Below, piece after piece: positions 1-12,164 of a stretch of 64,000 nt of DNA. The notes beneath the pieces are model-generated. The model did no database searches and was not told the origin of the DNA. It saw nothing but the letters and a program-made list of their open reading frames with translations. Source of the stretch: Craspedostauros australis (Eukaryota; Bacillariophyta; Bacillariophyceae; Mastogloiales; Achnanthaceae); NCBI GenBank assembly GCA_026770025.1, contig JAMXDE010000022.1, positions 186,001 to 250,000 of the forward strand, written 5' to 3'. Every line of letters begins with the position of its first letter. Position 1 is the stretch's first letter. A program made the position numbers and the translations under genes.

Positions 1-1706
1 ACATACCATGGTCAGGATCAGGGCTGACGAATTTTTTTACTAGTAAAACCATGTGAATAAGAAGAATGGTTCCGAACTAGATTAAAAAAGAAAGCTTTCT
101 GTCGTAGCTCCTGGTAGGGAAACCTCGTTCAAAATTTAACACGGGCCGAAAAAAAGGATATAATGAATGCATTGGGCCTGGGTCATGAAGGGATAGTATA
201 CGTGTGTATCGTTGTATAGTATGTCACTTCTCGTGTTCACAACTTCAAAGGAGTGACCCGAATCACAACCAACCCCATCAACTGATCATCGATTGCATCA
301 GGGTCCAGTACCCGTAAGCGCATGAGGCTTATCGAAGGGTGAGCCAATCCACCAACTCGCCATCCGCAACCAAGATGTGATACCGTCATTTGAGAGTGAC
401 CAGGACGAAACCGATGTTGAGATTTATCGGCATGAACTGTGACGAGGTGTCATTCCGACCCAACAAATGGCGAAGCAATCAACGGAACGGGAATGGAGGA
501 ATGGAGGAGCATTCCAATCCAAACAAGAGAAAGGAAGGATGGATGGATGGATGGAAGGAGGTCATTCAATCCAAAACGTAACATCGATCGAACACAACGA
601 AACAAAGATGACATTCGCAATGTGGTACCAAACCACACCATACCATAGTCGTACCATAGTCGTACTATACCATGCCTCTCGAATCGCAAATGGTTCCATT
701 CATTTCTCGATACGAGCAGGTCGTACTTGCTGCTCCTTCCACTCTACGTTCTGCTCTCTGCTCTGGTTGTCTCCATGCCTCTTCAATAGTTGTATGTTGC
801 TATTTCCACCTCGTGCTATACTTGTGATGCCGATGGTCATTTCCAATATTGGCCCAACATGAAGCCCGAAAGGAACAGACCTTCTGCAAGCGATATCTAT
901 ATCTACGTTCCATGTTAACCGCATCAGATAATGGCCGGCTAACTTCAGATGCTTAATGGGAGACCTCTGCCCCAGCATCTATCAATACATAGTAGTATCT
1001 ACAACCAGCTTGCGGTCGCCATGTACATGACCGCCCCAACACTCTGAGGCTGTTGTCTCCAACCGTCGAGTGAAGTCGAAGTGGAGCCGAAGTGAAGGCA
1101 ATGCGAGCCGAGATCTCCAAGTGCTCGTATGCTTTCAAATGTCACCATCTGGAGGTGCCTGGACGGACAGATCAAGCTGATGATGTGGATTAGAATGCCA
1201 CTGAGTGTTCGTAAAGTCGAGTCGACTTGAGTCGAAGAGGAGCTGGATCGCAAGAGGCCGACAAGTCCAGCATGCGATCGTATTCCATACCCGTCTTCCG
1301 AGGACAAGTTGGGTGTTGCACCGAACCTTGGCTCCGGAGCGGCTTGGATGGAATGGTTGTGTATTCGCATGGTACTCCTGTTGGAGTACTATACCCTTGC
1401 AGAGCAGTTGGATTGACCTCGGTGTGCGTGCCAACTTCAACTCCAACGCCAATGCTAACGTCAACGTCAACTGTAACGGCAGCGTCGACGGCAACGCCAG
1501 GCACAGTGTCGGCAGCGAGCAAGTCCATTCATGGGCATCTGTCCATTCAAGCTTTTCTTGTGCCTAACTTGCACAATGTAGAATGAATCGCACACGCCTA
1601 AAACGGGACTGGGTTGAGGGAGTGGGAGTCCCGTGCGTACCAACACGTTGACGGAAACAACAACAGCACGATGCAGAACTGGACATGCTGCGGCTAGCAT
1701 CGTGAA
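1..1706. other. Intergenic DNA left of the first transposon
   Basis: I see no convincing gene here. Open frames are short, overlap on both strands and lack protein-like composition. A short GGAT tetranucleotide run lies near 535-554, and a duplicated ACCATAGTCGT-type word lies near 641-670. Confidence 0.6.
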
Positions 1707-1836
1707 TATCCATAATGATTTTGGCCTGGTACTGGCCTACGTGGCTTGTCTCCCCAGGCAAATTGGAGGTGCAATTTGTCTCCACAGGCAAATTGGGGTC
1801 CATTTGTCTCCACAGACAAACTGCGACTCAACGGAC
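1707..1836 (+). repeat. Left terminal inverted repeat of the first transposon
   Basis: It starts TATCCATAATGA. It then carries three direct copies of a TTTGTCTCCACAGGCAAATTG-like word, which align with the reverse complement of 10373-10500. The alignment is imperfect, with small indels. Confidence 0.8.
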
Positions 1837-2263
1837 TAGCCCAAATACGCTTTACGAGAAGCCGTTTTTTTTCAAACCCTTTTTCGCTGGCCATCTCGAC
1901 TCACGACATGCCTCATGTGATAAATTTATAATTATCGTTGCAGTTGTGGGAATTGAACAAACAATGATCATGCGTCGTGCGTCACCCTCCTTGTCGTGTC
2001 GCACCGTTGCTGTGATTTTGCATTTGCTGTCATCGTGGGTTGATGTTTTCCATGCACTCGCACACACCTGTTCCGCAATTTCGGTTGCGTTCACCGTTGT
2101 CGGTGGACACTCGCCAACGACATCCACAACCCCGTCGTTTCTCCATCGCACACATCACTTCCCCATCTTCCTCCACATCAACACATGTTCAACATGCACT
2201 TGCAATCTGTCCATCCCACACGTCGACATGCCAACATTGCAATGACAATGGCTTCTTCTGCTG

Positions 2264-2905
2264 TTGCAAAACAGAATTGAAGCATGCCTTCTTTCCAGTT
2301 CTCACAAAAATCAACAGCAGCGCGCTCGATCACCTTCCGCCCCAGTGATGGAGAGCATCATCAATGCGAACAACCCATCACACCAACAGCAGCGTGCTCC
2401 ATCAACTTCCACCCCAGTGACGGACAGCATCATCAATGCAAACAACTCACAAAACCAACAGCAGCGCACTCGATCAACTTCCACTTCAGTGATGGGGAGC
2501 ATCATCAATGCTAACAACTCACCAAACCAACAGCACCGTGCTCGATCAACTTCCACTCCAGCGATTGAGAACATCAGCAATGCAAACAACTCACCAAACC
2601 AACAGCAGCATGCCCGATCAACTTCCACTCCAGTGATGGAGAGCATCAGCAATGCGCGCAACCCACCAAACCAACGGCAGCATGCTCAATCAACTTCCAC
2701 CCCAGCGATGGAGAGCATCAGCAATGCGCACAACTCACCAAACCAACAGCACCATGCTCGATCAACTTCCACCCCAGTGACGGACAGCATCATCAATGCG
2801 AACAACTCAACAAACCAACGGCACCGTGCTCGATCAACTTCCACCCCAGTGACGGGCAGCATCATCAACGCAAACAACTCACCAAACCAACATCAGCACA
2901 CTTGA
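2264..2905 (+). other. 5' part of the minisatellite frame, upstream of an in-frame stop
   Basis: This stretch is in the same frame as the main transposase gene and encodes the first nine 24-residue repeats. It ends at a TGA at 2903-2905, exactly where the other units have CGA (Arg), so this looks like one C-to-T nonsense change. No ATG precedes the repeats in this frame within the stretch. The true start may therefore be a further exon upstream, or translation may begin at the ATG at 2924. Confidence 0.6.
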
Positions 2906-4470
2906 TCAACTTCCACCCCAGCAATGGAGAGCATCAGCAATGCGAACAACTCACCAAACCAACAGCTGCACACTCGATCAACTTCCACCCCAGTGACAGA
3001 CAGCATCATCAATGCAAACAACTCATCAAACCAACGGCGGCATGCTCGATCAACTTCCACCCCAGCGATGGAGAGCATCATCAATGCAAACAACTCATCA
3101 AACCAACGGCAGCGTGCTCAATCAACTTCCACTCCAGTAATGGACAGCATCAGCAATGCGCGCAACTCACCAAACCAACGGCAGCGTGCTCGATCAACTT
3201 CCACTCCAGTGACAGACAGCATCAGCAATGCGAGCAACTCGCCAAACCAACGGCAGCGTACTCGATCAACTTCCACCCCAGTGACGGACAGCATCAGCAA
3301 TGCGCGCAACTCACCAAACCAACGGCAGCGTGCTCGATCAACTTTCACCCCAGTGACGGACAGCATCAGCAATGCGCGCAACTCACCAAACCAACGGCAG
3401 CACATTCGATCAACTTCCACCCCAGTGACGGAGAACATCATCGATGCGCGCAACTCACAAAACCAACAGCAGTGCACTCGATCAACTTCCACTTCAGTGA
3501 TGGGGAGCATCATCAATGCAAACAACTCACAAAACCAACAGCAGCATGCTCGATCAACTTCCACTCCAGTAATGGACAGCATCAGCAATGCGCGCAACTC
3601 ACCAAACCAACGGCAGCGTGCTCGATCAACTTCCACTCCAGTGATGGAGAGCATCAGCAATGCAAACAACTCACCAAACCAACAGCAGCATGCTCGATCA
3701 ACTTCCACCCCAGTGATGGAGAGCATCATCAATGCGAACAACTCGCCAAACCAACAGCAGCATGCTCGATCAACTTCCACTCCAGTAATGGACAGCATCA
3801 GCAATGCGCGCAACTCACCAAACCAACGGCAGCGTGCTCGATCAACTTCCACTCCAGTGACGGACAGCATCAGCAATGCAAACAACTCACCAAACCAACG
3901 GCAGCGTACTCGATCAACTTCCACTCCAGTGATGGACAGCATCATCAATGCGCGCAACTCGCCAAACCAACGGCAGCGTGCTCGATCAACTTCCACTCCA
4001 GTGACAGACAGCATCAGCAATGCGAACAACTCAACAAAGCAACGGCACCATGCTCGATCAACTTCCACTCCAGTGACAGACAGCATCAGCAATGCGAACA
4101 ACTCAACAAAGCAACGGCACCATGCTCGATCAACTTCCACTTCAGTGATGGACAGCATCAGCAATGCGCGCAACTCACCAAACCAACGGCAGCGTGCTCG
4201 ATCAACTTCCACTCCAGTGACAGACAGCATCAGCAATGCGAACAACTCAACAAAGCAACGGCACCATGCTCGATCAACTTCCACTCCAGTGACGGACAGC
4301 ATCATCAATGCGAACAACTCAACAAAGCAACGGCACCATGCTCGATCAACTTCCACCCCAGTGATGGAGAGCATCATCAATGCAAACAACTCACCAAACC
4401 AACAGCAGCATGCTCGATCAACTTCCACCCCAGTGACGGACAGCATCAGCAATGCGAGCAACAATGGGCA
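2310..4470 (+). repeat. 72-bp coding minisatellite, about 30 units
   Basis: The unit is 72 bp (24 codons) and encodes a variant of RARSTSTPVMESI followed by INANNSPNQQQ. I count about 30 units with no length change that breaks the frame. Neighbouring units differ by scattered substitutions, notably MES/TDS and IINA/ISNA. The unit length is a multiple of three and stops are rare, so a second plus frame and one minus frame also stay open for about 500 codons; these are by-products. Confidence 0.95.
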
Positions 4471-7400
4471 GGGTGTCAGCACTGGCGCATTCAGCATGCA
4501 TAATGCAACACAGGACCCAAATCCACAGTCAGCCACCGCACCTGTTGATGGTGACATCCATCAAGTGTCCCAGAGTCCACCTCAACATATTTCAGTTGCG
4601 CCAAACCAATCCTTGATTGGTGTTGCCACTGGCCTCGGTGTATGCCTCAACAGTGGCGACGACAACACCAGCAACAACAATGTTGACCACAACAATGCCA
4701 ACACCAACTCCGACAATGATGACAATGGCAATGTTGGCTGCAATATTGACAGCATAAGCAATGGAGATGACAACGGTCATGGAGATGAAAATGGCAATGA
4801 TGGCTACCTTGTCACTTTGCCTTCGCAGACTCTCCATGACAACAACACCTCTGGAATCAAGACTATGCCGATGAAGTGGGACCTTCTGCCTTGGCGTACA
4901 TGCAAATTCTCTGTCTCCGTCAGCGCTGCACAGCGGCTTTGCCACAAGCTCATGGTGGCTGAGGTTCTTCAGATTCGTGCTCGTGCAGTACTCAACACCA
5001 AGAAACACAACCCAACCACAGACGACTTCACAAAGTTTGTCTTCGGAGACCACTCCATCATCTTCTCTTCAGCCTTTGGTCCAGCAGGGTTGGGCATGGG
5101 GTTCAAGAACTTTGTACAGTTCATGGTTGGCTTCACAACTCAGGCATGCTTCAATCTGTCGGTGAAGGAGATGTACTCCACCAAAATTCTGCAAACTGGC
5201 AGTGGATTTCCAACCAGGGAGGAGTACATGCAGGCATGGGACCTCATTTCAGATGATGGTGAAGTACCAGAAAGTGACCGACCAACTTACCTATGGTTCA
5301 CTCTGGAGAAGTGCTGCAATGAAGTCCTCGATCACATGGTGCTACGAAACATGACATCCGAGAGGTACATCACCCTTGACGATGACAAAGTCCAATGCGG
5401 AAGTCGTGGCAGCAAGAGCAACCTTCGCAGAGTACGACACATCCAAAAAAATCGGTTTGGGTACGTGTGCGATCATCACAATGGTTGAGTTGGCCGTGTG
5501 ATTTTGTTTCTCTGTGAAGTTCCAGTCAATTGTATCCATACTCTCAACCTATTTTCTTTTCTTGCATTCCACTCTCCTTCTATTCTTTCTCAGCCTTGTT
5601 GCCAACACAATGGCATTCACCTGTTCGGGTATGCCATGTGGTCTGTTCTGGCTCAGGAAATCTCAAGGTGGAGACACGAAGTTGACGCTGGATGCCATCA
5701 AGCAGCAGCTCGGGAAGGGAATGATGTGGCTGGAGGATGTAACCGTCTTATTCGATCGAGGCTACAGCTGCGAAGACATAGTCAAGAACCTCATCGAAGT
5801 TGGAGCTGATATCCTCAGCACCCATAAGCGTGACGGATACCTCCCATTTGATTTTGGCCAACGTGAACGGAGACCGAAAGGTCAAATGGATCTTCGGATG
5901 AAAGGGATACCGTACGTTTGGATTGCTTCCACTGACAAGATACCAAACAAGGTATTGACATGCCATGCCATGAGGGACAACGGAAAGATGGTGGTTGGGG
6001 TTGAGACCAAGAGGGGTGGCTTTGAGTGGGACCTGACTCTTGTCAACTTTGCGGACGAGAAGCTGTACAACAACCTTGTCAACGCTCCTCCTGATGCAGA
6101 CTTGAGGACGTCTTCCTTTCCCCAATACTTCGTGCCATTTGCCTACAACTATGGTACATCCCATGCAGTGCAAGAAGGAGAGAGGAATTTGGCGCATGCT
6201 GATCATCTCTTCCTTGCAGCTGAAGGTGGAGACGAAAGACGAGATGCCATGACCCAGGTCCACGTTGCCACAGAGGAATTAAGGCGCCGACGGGAAGCGG
6301 CCAAGGCAAGATGGTCGTCACACATCCACGACCTTCAGGTTGAGGGACTGACATGTGCCCAACGTGACCCACTCTGGTTCATGCTACGGAAGTTCGCACT
6401 CACAAGCTCATCAACATACAAGCTCATTTCGACTATTCTTCAATCAGAGGAGTGGGTTGACAGAGCCAACATGAGCACCTTCGATATTGCAGCATGGAAG
6501 ACAGTTGCAGAGTATCTTGGGATCGACCATGGCGCAAAATTGGGAGACCTTGATCGAACTAAGAAAATGCGGAAGATCAACGACAGGGCCCATTCGGTGT
6601 ACAAGGCGCTGACAGAGAACAGCATCGACTCGGCTGCTTTGGAAGAGAAGATGCTCGACGCGTTGAGCAAACGTGCAGAATCGGTTCCTGACTCGGACAG
6701 TGCCACCAGTGCCTCTCATGAGGATGATTCAGCTCCAGGCAACACACTGTCGGATGAGCAGATACTGCTACATGCATTACTCTGTGACCACAGTGTGTTG
6801 TCTCAAGCAGCAGCTGAGGAAGAAATCCGAGCATTGGTCGGGCTCTTCTATGGTGACAACAACTCTCGTGGACTGGGCACGTTGCTATCAAAACTGAAGA
6901 AGATCCTACAAACGAAGTGCAAGTTTCATCGACGATACTGCCTCATGACTACAACAATGCTGAAATCAATCCACACCAAAAGATATCCAGCATCCAGGAG
7001 GGAAAAGATCACTGCTGCGGACCTCCGGAGAATGCTGGTCAAACAAGACCAAGCACAGCCGTCCGCACCTGCAAACACTTCTCAGCCATGCAACAACAGG
7101 ACGGAGTCAGAGGATGCAGGTACCAACAAATACCTGCAGGAGCTGCAGATGCGCCTCATGCAACAGGTGCTGTCCTCCTGGTATATGAAGCCCCGCAAGG
7201 GTGAAGAGGGAGAACCAATCCAGCTCGGGTTAGACAACGAAGACCCTTTGATGGAAGAGGTGATGACACATGCCAACATTTGTGGGCCCAACACTCGACT
7301 GAAAGCTGCATTCAGTGCTGGGCTGGTGAGGCATCCTGACCAGCCTTATGCTCGAGCATCAGTGGACTTTCTTGCAGTTGTGGGAGAATCTGCCAGTGAA

Positions 7401-9877
7401 CTACAAGAAAAGGTGTTCGTGGTCGAAATGAAAACTCGAGCATCACCAAAGACAGAACTGGACGAAAAGGAGTGGCATGCAATGGCAAAACAACGACCTG
7501 GTCACCCAATCAACAACAATGCGTTCTTCCCACTGCAGGATGATGAGTTCAGAGCGGCTTTTTCAAGACCAGAGGAAATGATACAGTTGTTGCATCATTC
7601 ATTTGTCTTTGGTGTTCCGAACGCCCTCCTTTGCATTGGTACGTATCTGAAGTGATATCATCATTTCCCGTCCTTGCATGACAATCCACATCACTAACCT
7701 CCATCCTCTATCTTCACTTGTCATGAAAATCACCTCACAACATTGGATTGCAACGGGACGAACTGTGTCACCACATCACAGGCGACACGGCAGCAAAACC
7801 AATTCGCACCATTGCAACCAGCTTCAGACCATCACTTCTTGCAGCCTACAGCAGGGTGCTGAAGGACCTCCACAAAATGGTTCTGGAATTCGCATACTCG
7901 GAAACTCCTGTAATGGGGGCGACGGCATCACCATCCTATGCATTGTTGACAAGATTTCTTGCTTCCATGTCGACACAAGCACCATTTCGAGGGTGTAACG
8001 AGGTCCTCGCATCGCTCACAGAGGACGACCTCATGCAGGAGGTACGGAAATGGCAAGCCTGTCACAAACACCTGAAGTTTCCAGTACCCAAGGTGAAAAC
8101 CTTCCTGCCCAAGATCTACTCCGTATGGAATTCGTTGAAGGGAGGCTCAGACATAATGACCAGGATGATGGAATCACACTCTCCGGACCTGCCCATCCCA
8201 ACCATGGGCTGCACTGCCGTCTCACGACAGCTGCAAGTCATGTTCATGGCCATTCACAAGGTCAGCCAACATGTGGATCCGAATCGGCCAGCAGACAACA
8301 CTGACGTTATCGAAAGTGACACGCTCGGCCACTACAGGAACAGGGTAAATCAGCGTCGCAGTTTCCAGCAGACCATGGTGGAAATCAACACGTGCTTCCG
8401 GCACATGTTGCAGCGCCTATGCGATGACGACGAGGTCCAACAGGCTGAGGCTGATGGCAACTATTCTGGCACTATATCAATCCATTGCAAAAGGATCCCA
8501 CACGGTATACCAAGGCTCTTCGAAGGCAATCCTCCAACAAATTCGAGTCCGGTACAACCAGCGGAGCTACGAGGTATCCTTTGCATGAAGGCCACCGCAG
8601 ATACCCCAAGGCAACACTTGATACGCACCAACATGAAGCAAAGAGAGCACATCCCCAGGAAGTGCGTCGCCAAACGAGGAACCTGCGTCGTTTGTGCGAA
8701 TGTGACTACCTGGGTGTGCGCTGGATGCCACATGTTCGTGTGCGCACAGTCGAATGAGGAAAAGAGGGCATGGATGGAGACACAGGGGGTATCACCTACC
8801 CTGGCACTTTGCAATTTCCCTGTGAAGAGTGTGGCAGCAGTGGTCGAGAACACATGTCATCATCTTCTCCACAGCAACCCAACATTATGGTGTTCTGAAA
8901 CCAACCTGAACTACACGCAGCGCAATACCAACGAGGAGGTCCGGCAGAAGAAGGCAGATGCCCGGGCAAAGCGCGCTACCGCAAGGATCGCCCAACAAGC
9001 AGCAAGGCTTGCTACGGAAATGGCTGCAACCGCAGAAGCTGATGCCGAAGATGCATTGCTTGCCCAGGCCTCTGCTGTTCCTGCATATGGATTGAACACG
9101 ACTGGTGCAAACATGTCAGATTCTACCGATGGACCAGATGGAGGCAGGGGTGCCATGGCGCCAGATGCAACCATGCAGATCATGGGGAGGGGAGATCAGG
9201 ACGTCAACAAGGCAGGGGCAAGGAGAGAGCCCCCCTCTGCGGCCTCCACGCAGAATGCGCATGCGCTGGGCAGTGACTGCCGCAGAAGTGCAACAACCAT
9301 GGCACAGCAAACGGACAATGAGATACCACCATCAATGACAAACATGTTGGTGCAACATACATCGGTCAGAGATAGAAACAGACGGAATGTACTGGAAGGA
9401 GACACCGATTGCCAGTCAGTATCGACCAATTCAGCAGCCGGAGATGTACATGTTGGAGCAACTGTGGTGCAACGATCTGGTTCAAGAATTCGGAAGAGAC
9501 GAAGAGGAGAACGAAGGATCATCCCAGCAACTCTGGGTCAGACAACATGCAATGCCTCTTCTTCGCCATTGTCTGTTAGCATCGATCCTCGCTTTGGAAA
9601 CGGCAACGGCCATCCTGCCACAGCGGAAGGAACTTCAGGAGGAGGACGAACCGAGTATGGAGCATGTGACGAAGATGTGATTTTCGTGGATATGAGAAGG
9701 GAAGCCCCTGCCTCCATCCATGTTGCTGCCAAGAATTCGACACCAAGTCCAAGCAGAGGTGCCAATGCAAGAGATGGAAGTCCGAACAGACTATCACACA
9801 CAATAAAGAAGGAACTCGCGGCAGCCAGGCAGCGTACAAGGAAACGGATGCGAACAAGAAATGCTAACTGTATGTAA
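2924..9877 (+). CDS. Transposase with YqaJ-like nuclease and C-terminal Cys finger, three exons
   Basis: Exons are 2924-5460, 5594-7638 and 7782-9877. Both introns (133 and 143 bp) begin GTACGT and end CAG, and the joined frame of 6,678 nt is open (2,225 aa). Order of parts: 21 copies of a 24-residue Ser/Thr/Asn-rich repeat; an Asn/Asp-rich linker (about 4600-4800); a DDE-type core with TLDDDKV near 5377, then VLFDRGY near 5750 and STHKRD near 5815; a YqaJ-like region opening at QRDPLWFMLR (about 6360) with a PD-(D/E)XK pair, SVDF near 7359 and VVEMKTR near 7420; and a CxxC-x6-CxxCxxxxC finger at about 8685-8735. The C terminus is basic and low in complexity. The protein would cut and integrate the surrounding element in the nucleus. 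The first intron is accepted because KNRFG joined to LVANT restores a continuous transposase-like sequence. The N-terminal start is uncertain. Superfamily assignment rests on motif memory only. Confidence 0.8.
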
Positions 9878-10260
9878 GGATCCAGGAATAATGGAACTGT
9901 CATAAGATTAGATTTGCAAGGAACTCATGTGCCATCAGGAGGAGAGAGAGGATGCACTGTTGTCGCCAAGTATTTGTGAAAAGGTGCACCAAAAGCACCA
10001 GAATCCGGTGCCGGGATTGTGAAGGAGACAGTGCCGAAAAACTGATGCATGATGAGAAGCACGACAAGCATGTTGGTGGATGCAGGTACCAGACATGGAA
10101 ATAGCAAGGTAGAATATGATTACCCCAGATCCCATGACGTCGAGAAAGCAAGTCAGGCGCACGGAAAGGAACCCCTGAGACATGACCAATGACGCCGTGC
10201 TGCATCGCGACGTTTTTTTTTTTTATCGCCAAATAAATGAGTTACTCGAAGGAGTCAGAA

Positions 10261-10310
10261 AAAAAAACAACCCACTTTCGGGTTTCGGACCGAAATGGGT
10301 TTTTTTTTTT
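10261..10310. other. Hairpin near the right end of the first transposon
   Basis: The arms are an A-run plus CCCACTTTCGG (to 10281) and CCGAAATGGG plus a T-run (10290-10310), with an 8-base loop and one bulged base. It lies about 60 bp inside the right inverted repeat and 380 bp after the transposase stop. It may help 3'-end formation or end synapsis. Confidence 0.5.
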
Positions 10311-10372
10311 GCAACACGGGACATCGTGGAGGAATGTGGGACTTAAGTAGTACGTTGCCATTTTCGGCGACC

Positions 10373-10500
10373 TTCCGTTTGTCTCCACAGGCAAATGGGG
10401 GTCAATTTGTCTGTGGAGGCAAATTGAGACTTCAATTTGCCTGTGGAGACAAACTACGTAGAGTTTGTCTCCACAGACATGAAAACCCTCATTATGGATA
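10373..10500 (-). repeat. Right terminal inverted repeat of the first transposon
   Basis: It ends TCATTATGGATA, the reverse complement of the left end. It holds about four copies of the GTCTCCACAG word in alternating orientation. Two of them form a perfect 15-bp inverted repeat (10441-10455 and 10462-10476, 6-bp spacer). These repeated words are plausible transposase binding sites. Confidence 0.8.
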
Positions 10501-10748
10501 TAGTAGTTTGAGAGCCGTTGATTCTGTTCTGAATCTCGACCAGCATCCCATGAACACCAACTCTGTTCGTAACATGCACTCTGTGGCTCGAACTCGCGTG
10601 GTCCGCATCCAGTCTCAACATGCACTCAACTATTCTACTTGTGTACGCAACTCAGTTCCAAGAATGCTTCGAGCAGAAATATGGAATTATACGATTAGTG
10701 AATGCGATCACAAGTCCAGACCGCCCGTCGGTGGAACAATAATTAATC

Positions 10749-12164
10749 TCATGCGCAGATGCGCTCACCGACGCAGTCTCCGCTCGCGACGGGTTCGGTG
10801 TTGTTGACGCACGCCGCGAAACCGATGCAGGCATCGTCGCTGATCATGCCAGAGTTCTGGCCGCACGAGACTGCGCCGAGGCATGCTTCCTTGCCAACCG
10901 CGCCAGTGTTTCGAGAGCAAGCAGCCGTCCCGATGCATGATTCCTTGCCGATGGTCCCTTCGTTACGTGTGCAGGCGTAGTCATACTTGCAGGAGCCGTC
11001 GTCAACACTTGCGACATTCCGGAAGCACGCGTCGAATCCCTGGCAGGCGTCTTCGCCGATGGTCCCTTCGTTAGATCTGCAGGCGTAGTCATACCTGCAG
11101 GAGCCGTCGTCAACACTTGCGACATTCAGGAAGCACGCGTCGAATCCCTGGCAGGCGTCTTCGCCGATGGTACCGTTGTTATCCTCGCATGCGTAGGTCC
11201 CGATACAAGATCTCTTCCCCGCATTGCCCGCATTGTCGCGACAAGAGACATCCCCGTTGCATGCGAAATCAGACAAGTCGCCACTGTTGGCGAAGCAGGC
11301 GAGGTAGCCGTTGCAATTGAGGTCGCTGAGCTTGCCGGAGTTGAAAAAGCAAGCGAAATTACCATTGCAGGAATCCAAAGGAACCGAGACTTCGACGCCA
11401 AGGCACGCGGCTCGACCGTTGCAAGAGTAGGGAGCGATCTCGATCGTTGACACCTCGTAGGGGCTGAAGTAGCAGGCGCCCTCACCGTTGCAGGAGTACG
11501 GGCACACAGTGATATTTGTTCTGTTGCCCCAAGCGCATGCGGTGTTGTTGGCGTTCGGTGGAACCGTGCAGCAACTGGCATCGGCTGCTGCGCAGTCGGC
11601 AGTGACGACATCGGCCGTTCCAGAAAAGCAGGTGTCAAAGGCCTTGAAGGACTTCACAGTCTTGGCGGTCTTGGATGCTCCGTTCGGGGATCCGGGCGAC
11701 TTGAGCTGGCGGCTGCCGACGTTGAGGGAGTCAACTGTCTTCTTGCGGAGAGAACTTGTGAAGGAGTCCCGTGGTGCGCTGTCCGCACCATTGGCAGTGC
11801 TGCCTTGGAGACGTCCAAGATCGGCGTAGTTGTTGTTGCCGCTGGCAGAGGGACGTGGGCGGCGGATGTTGGCGCTTGTCTTCTCCTGGGACTTGTCGGA
11901 GTGACCATCGGTCTCCGCCCAAACGCTCGTTGGGATGGAGAAGCCGAACTTGTCCTGAGCGTACTGTCTTGCGTCGGCGATCTTCTGGTTGTGTTGGGTA
12001 CGCTTCTTTTCGCGCTTGGCTACCAACGCTGCGAACTCCTGCTCATCAGCAGCGACATCAGCGCCGTTCGCGGGGATGTTGGTACCCAGCGAGGCATCGG
12101 AACCTTTGACGGTGAGGCTCTGTGCGATGAAGAGAGCAAGGATTTCCTTCTTCATGATTGGCAT
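10749..12164 (-). CDS. Secreted Cys-rich repeat protein
   Basis: This is a 471-aa single-exon gene. The first ATG (12164) gives MPIMKKEILALF; the second (12155) starts directly with MKKEILALFIAQ and is an equally good signal-peptide start. Residues 30-170 are charged, then Ser/Gly-rich. From about residue 170 to the end the protein is a run of CxGxxAC-x2-N-x-G modules (for example SCIGTYACEDNNG, ACQGFDACFLN). Such modules occur in many diatom predicted secreted or cell-surface proteins of unknown role and probably form disulphide-pinned solenoids. Two modules are a near-exact 108-bp (36-aa) tandem duplication at about 10,960-11,180, showing growth by unequal exchange. It lies 248 bp from the end of the first transposon, and it faces away from the ATPase gene at 14.4 kb. 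Function unknown; secretion is inferred. Confidence 0.85.
   Translation of the reverse strand: MPIMKKEILALFIAQSLTVKGSDASLGTNIPANGADVAADEQEFAALVAKREKKRTQHNQKIADARQYAQDKFGFSIPTSVWAETDGHSDKSQEKTSANIRRPRPSASGNNNYADLGRLQGSTANGADSAPRDSFTSSLRKKTVDSLNVGSRQLKSPGSPNGASKTAKTVKSFKAFDTCFSGTADVVTADCAAADASCCTVPPNANNTACAWGNRTNITVCPYSCNGEGACYFSPYEVSTIEIAPYSCNGRAACLGVEVSVPLDSCNGNFACFFNSGKLSDLNCNGYLACFANSGDLSDFACNGDVSCRDNAGNAGKRSCIGTYACEDNNGTIGEDACQGFDACFLNVASVDDGSCRYDYACRSNEGTIGEDACQGFDACFRNVASVDDGSCKYDYACTRNEGTIGKESCIGTAACSRNTGAVGKEACLGAVSCGQNSGMISDDACIGFAACVNNTEPVASGDCVGERICA
10960..11180 (-). repeat. 108-bp tandem duplication in the Cys-rich gene
   Basis: Two copies encode GEDACQGFDACF followed by NVASVDDGSC. 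They are offset by 108 bp and differ at only a few bases, adding 36 residues in frame. Confidence 0.85.

Larger units (their letters stand above)
1707..10500 (+). mobile_element. DNA transposon encoding a DDE transposase fused to a YqaJ-like nuclease
   Basis: The ends are inverted copies of one another. Both begin with TATCCATAATGA and continue into about 120 bp of related sequence built on the word GTCTCCACAGGCAAAT. The outermost bases allow a 2-bp TA or AT target duplication (1707-1708 with 10499-10500, or one base outward); the A/T alternation prevents a choice. Inside is one plus-strand three-exon gene with transposase, nuclease and Cys-finger regions, preceded by a minisatellite. A DDE transposase combined with a YqaJ nuclease is known from ISL2EU (IS4EU) elements. 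The DRGY-type core also resembles piggyBac/IS4-like transposases of oomycetes and algae, so the superfamily is left open. The reading frames are intact across both introns, so the element may be recently active apart from one nonsense change in the repeat tract. Confidence 0.85.

Noticed and set aside
2902-4503. A second long plus-strand frame (533 codons) over the minisatellite
   Set aside because: The 72-bp unit is a multiple of three, so alternative frames stay open by construction. This frame ends soon after the array and does not join the transposase.
3118-4557. A 479-codon minus-strand frame over the same array
   Set aside because: Same by-product of the repeat; no start context and no continuation beyond the array.
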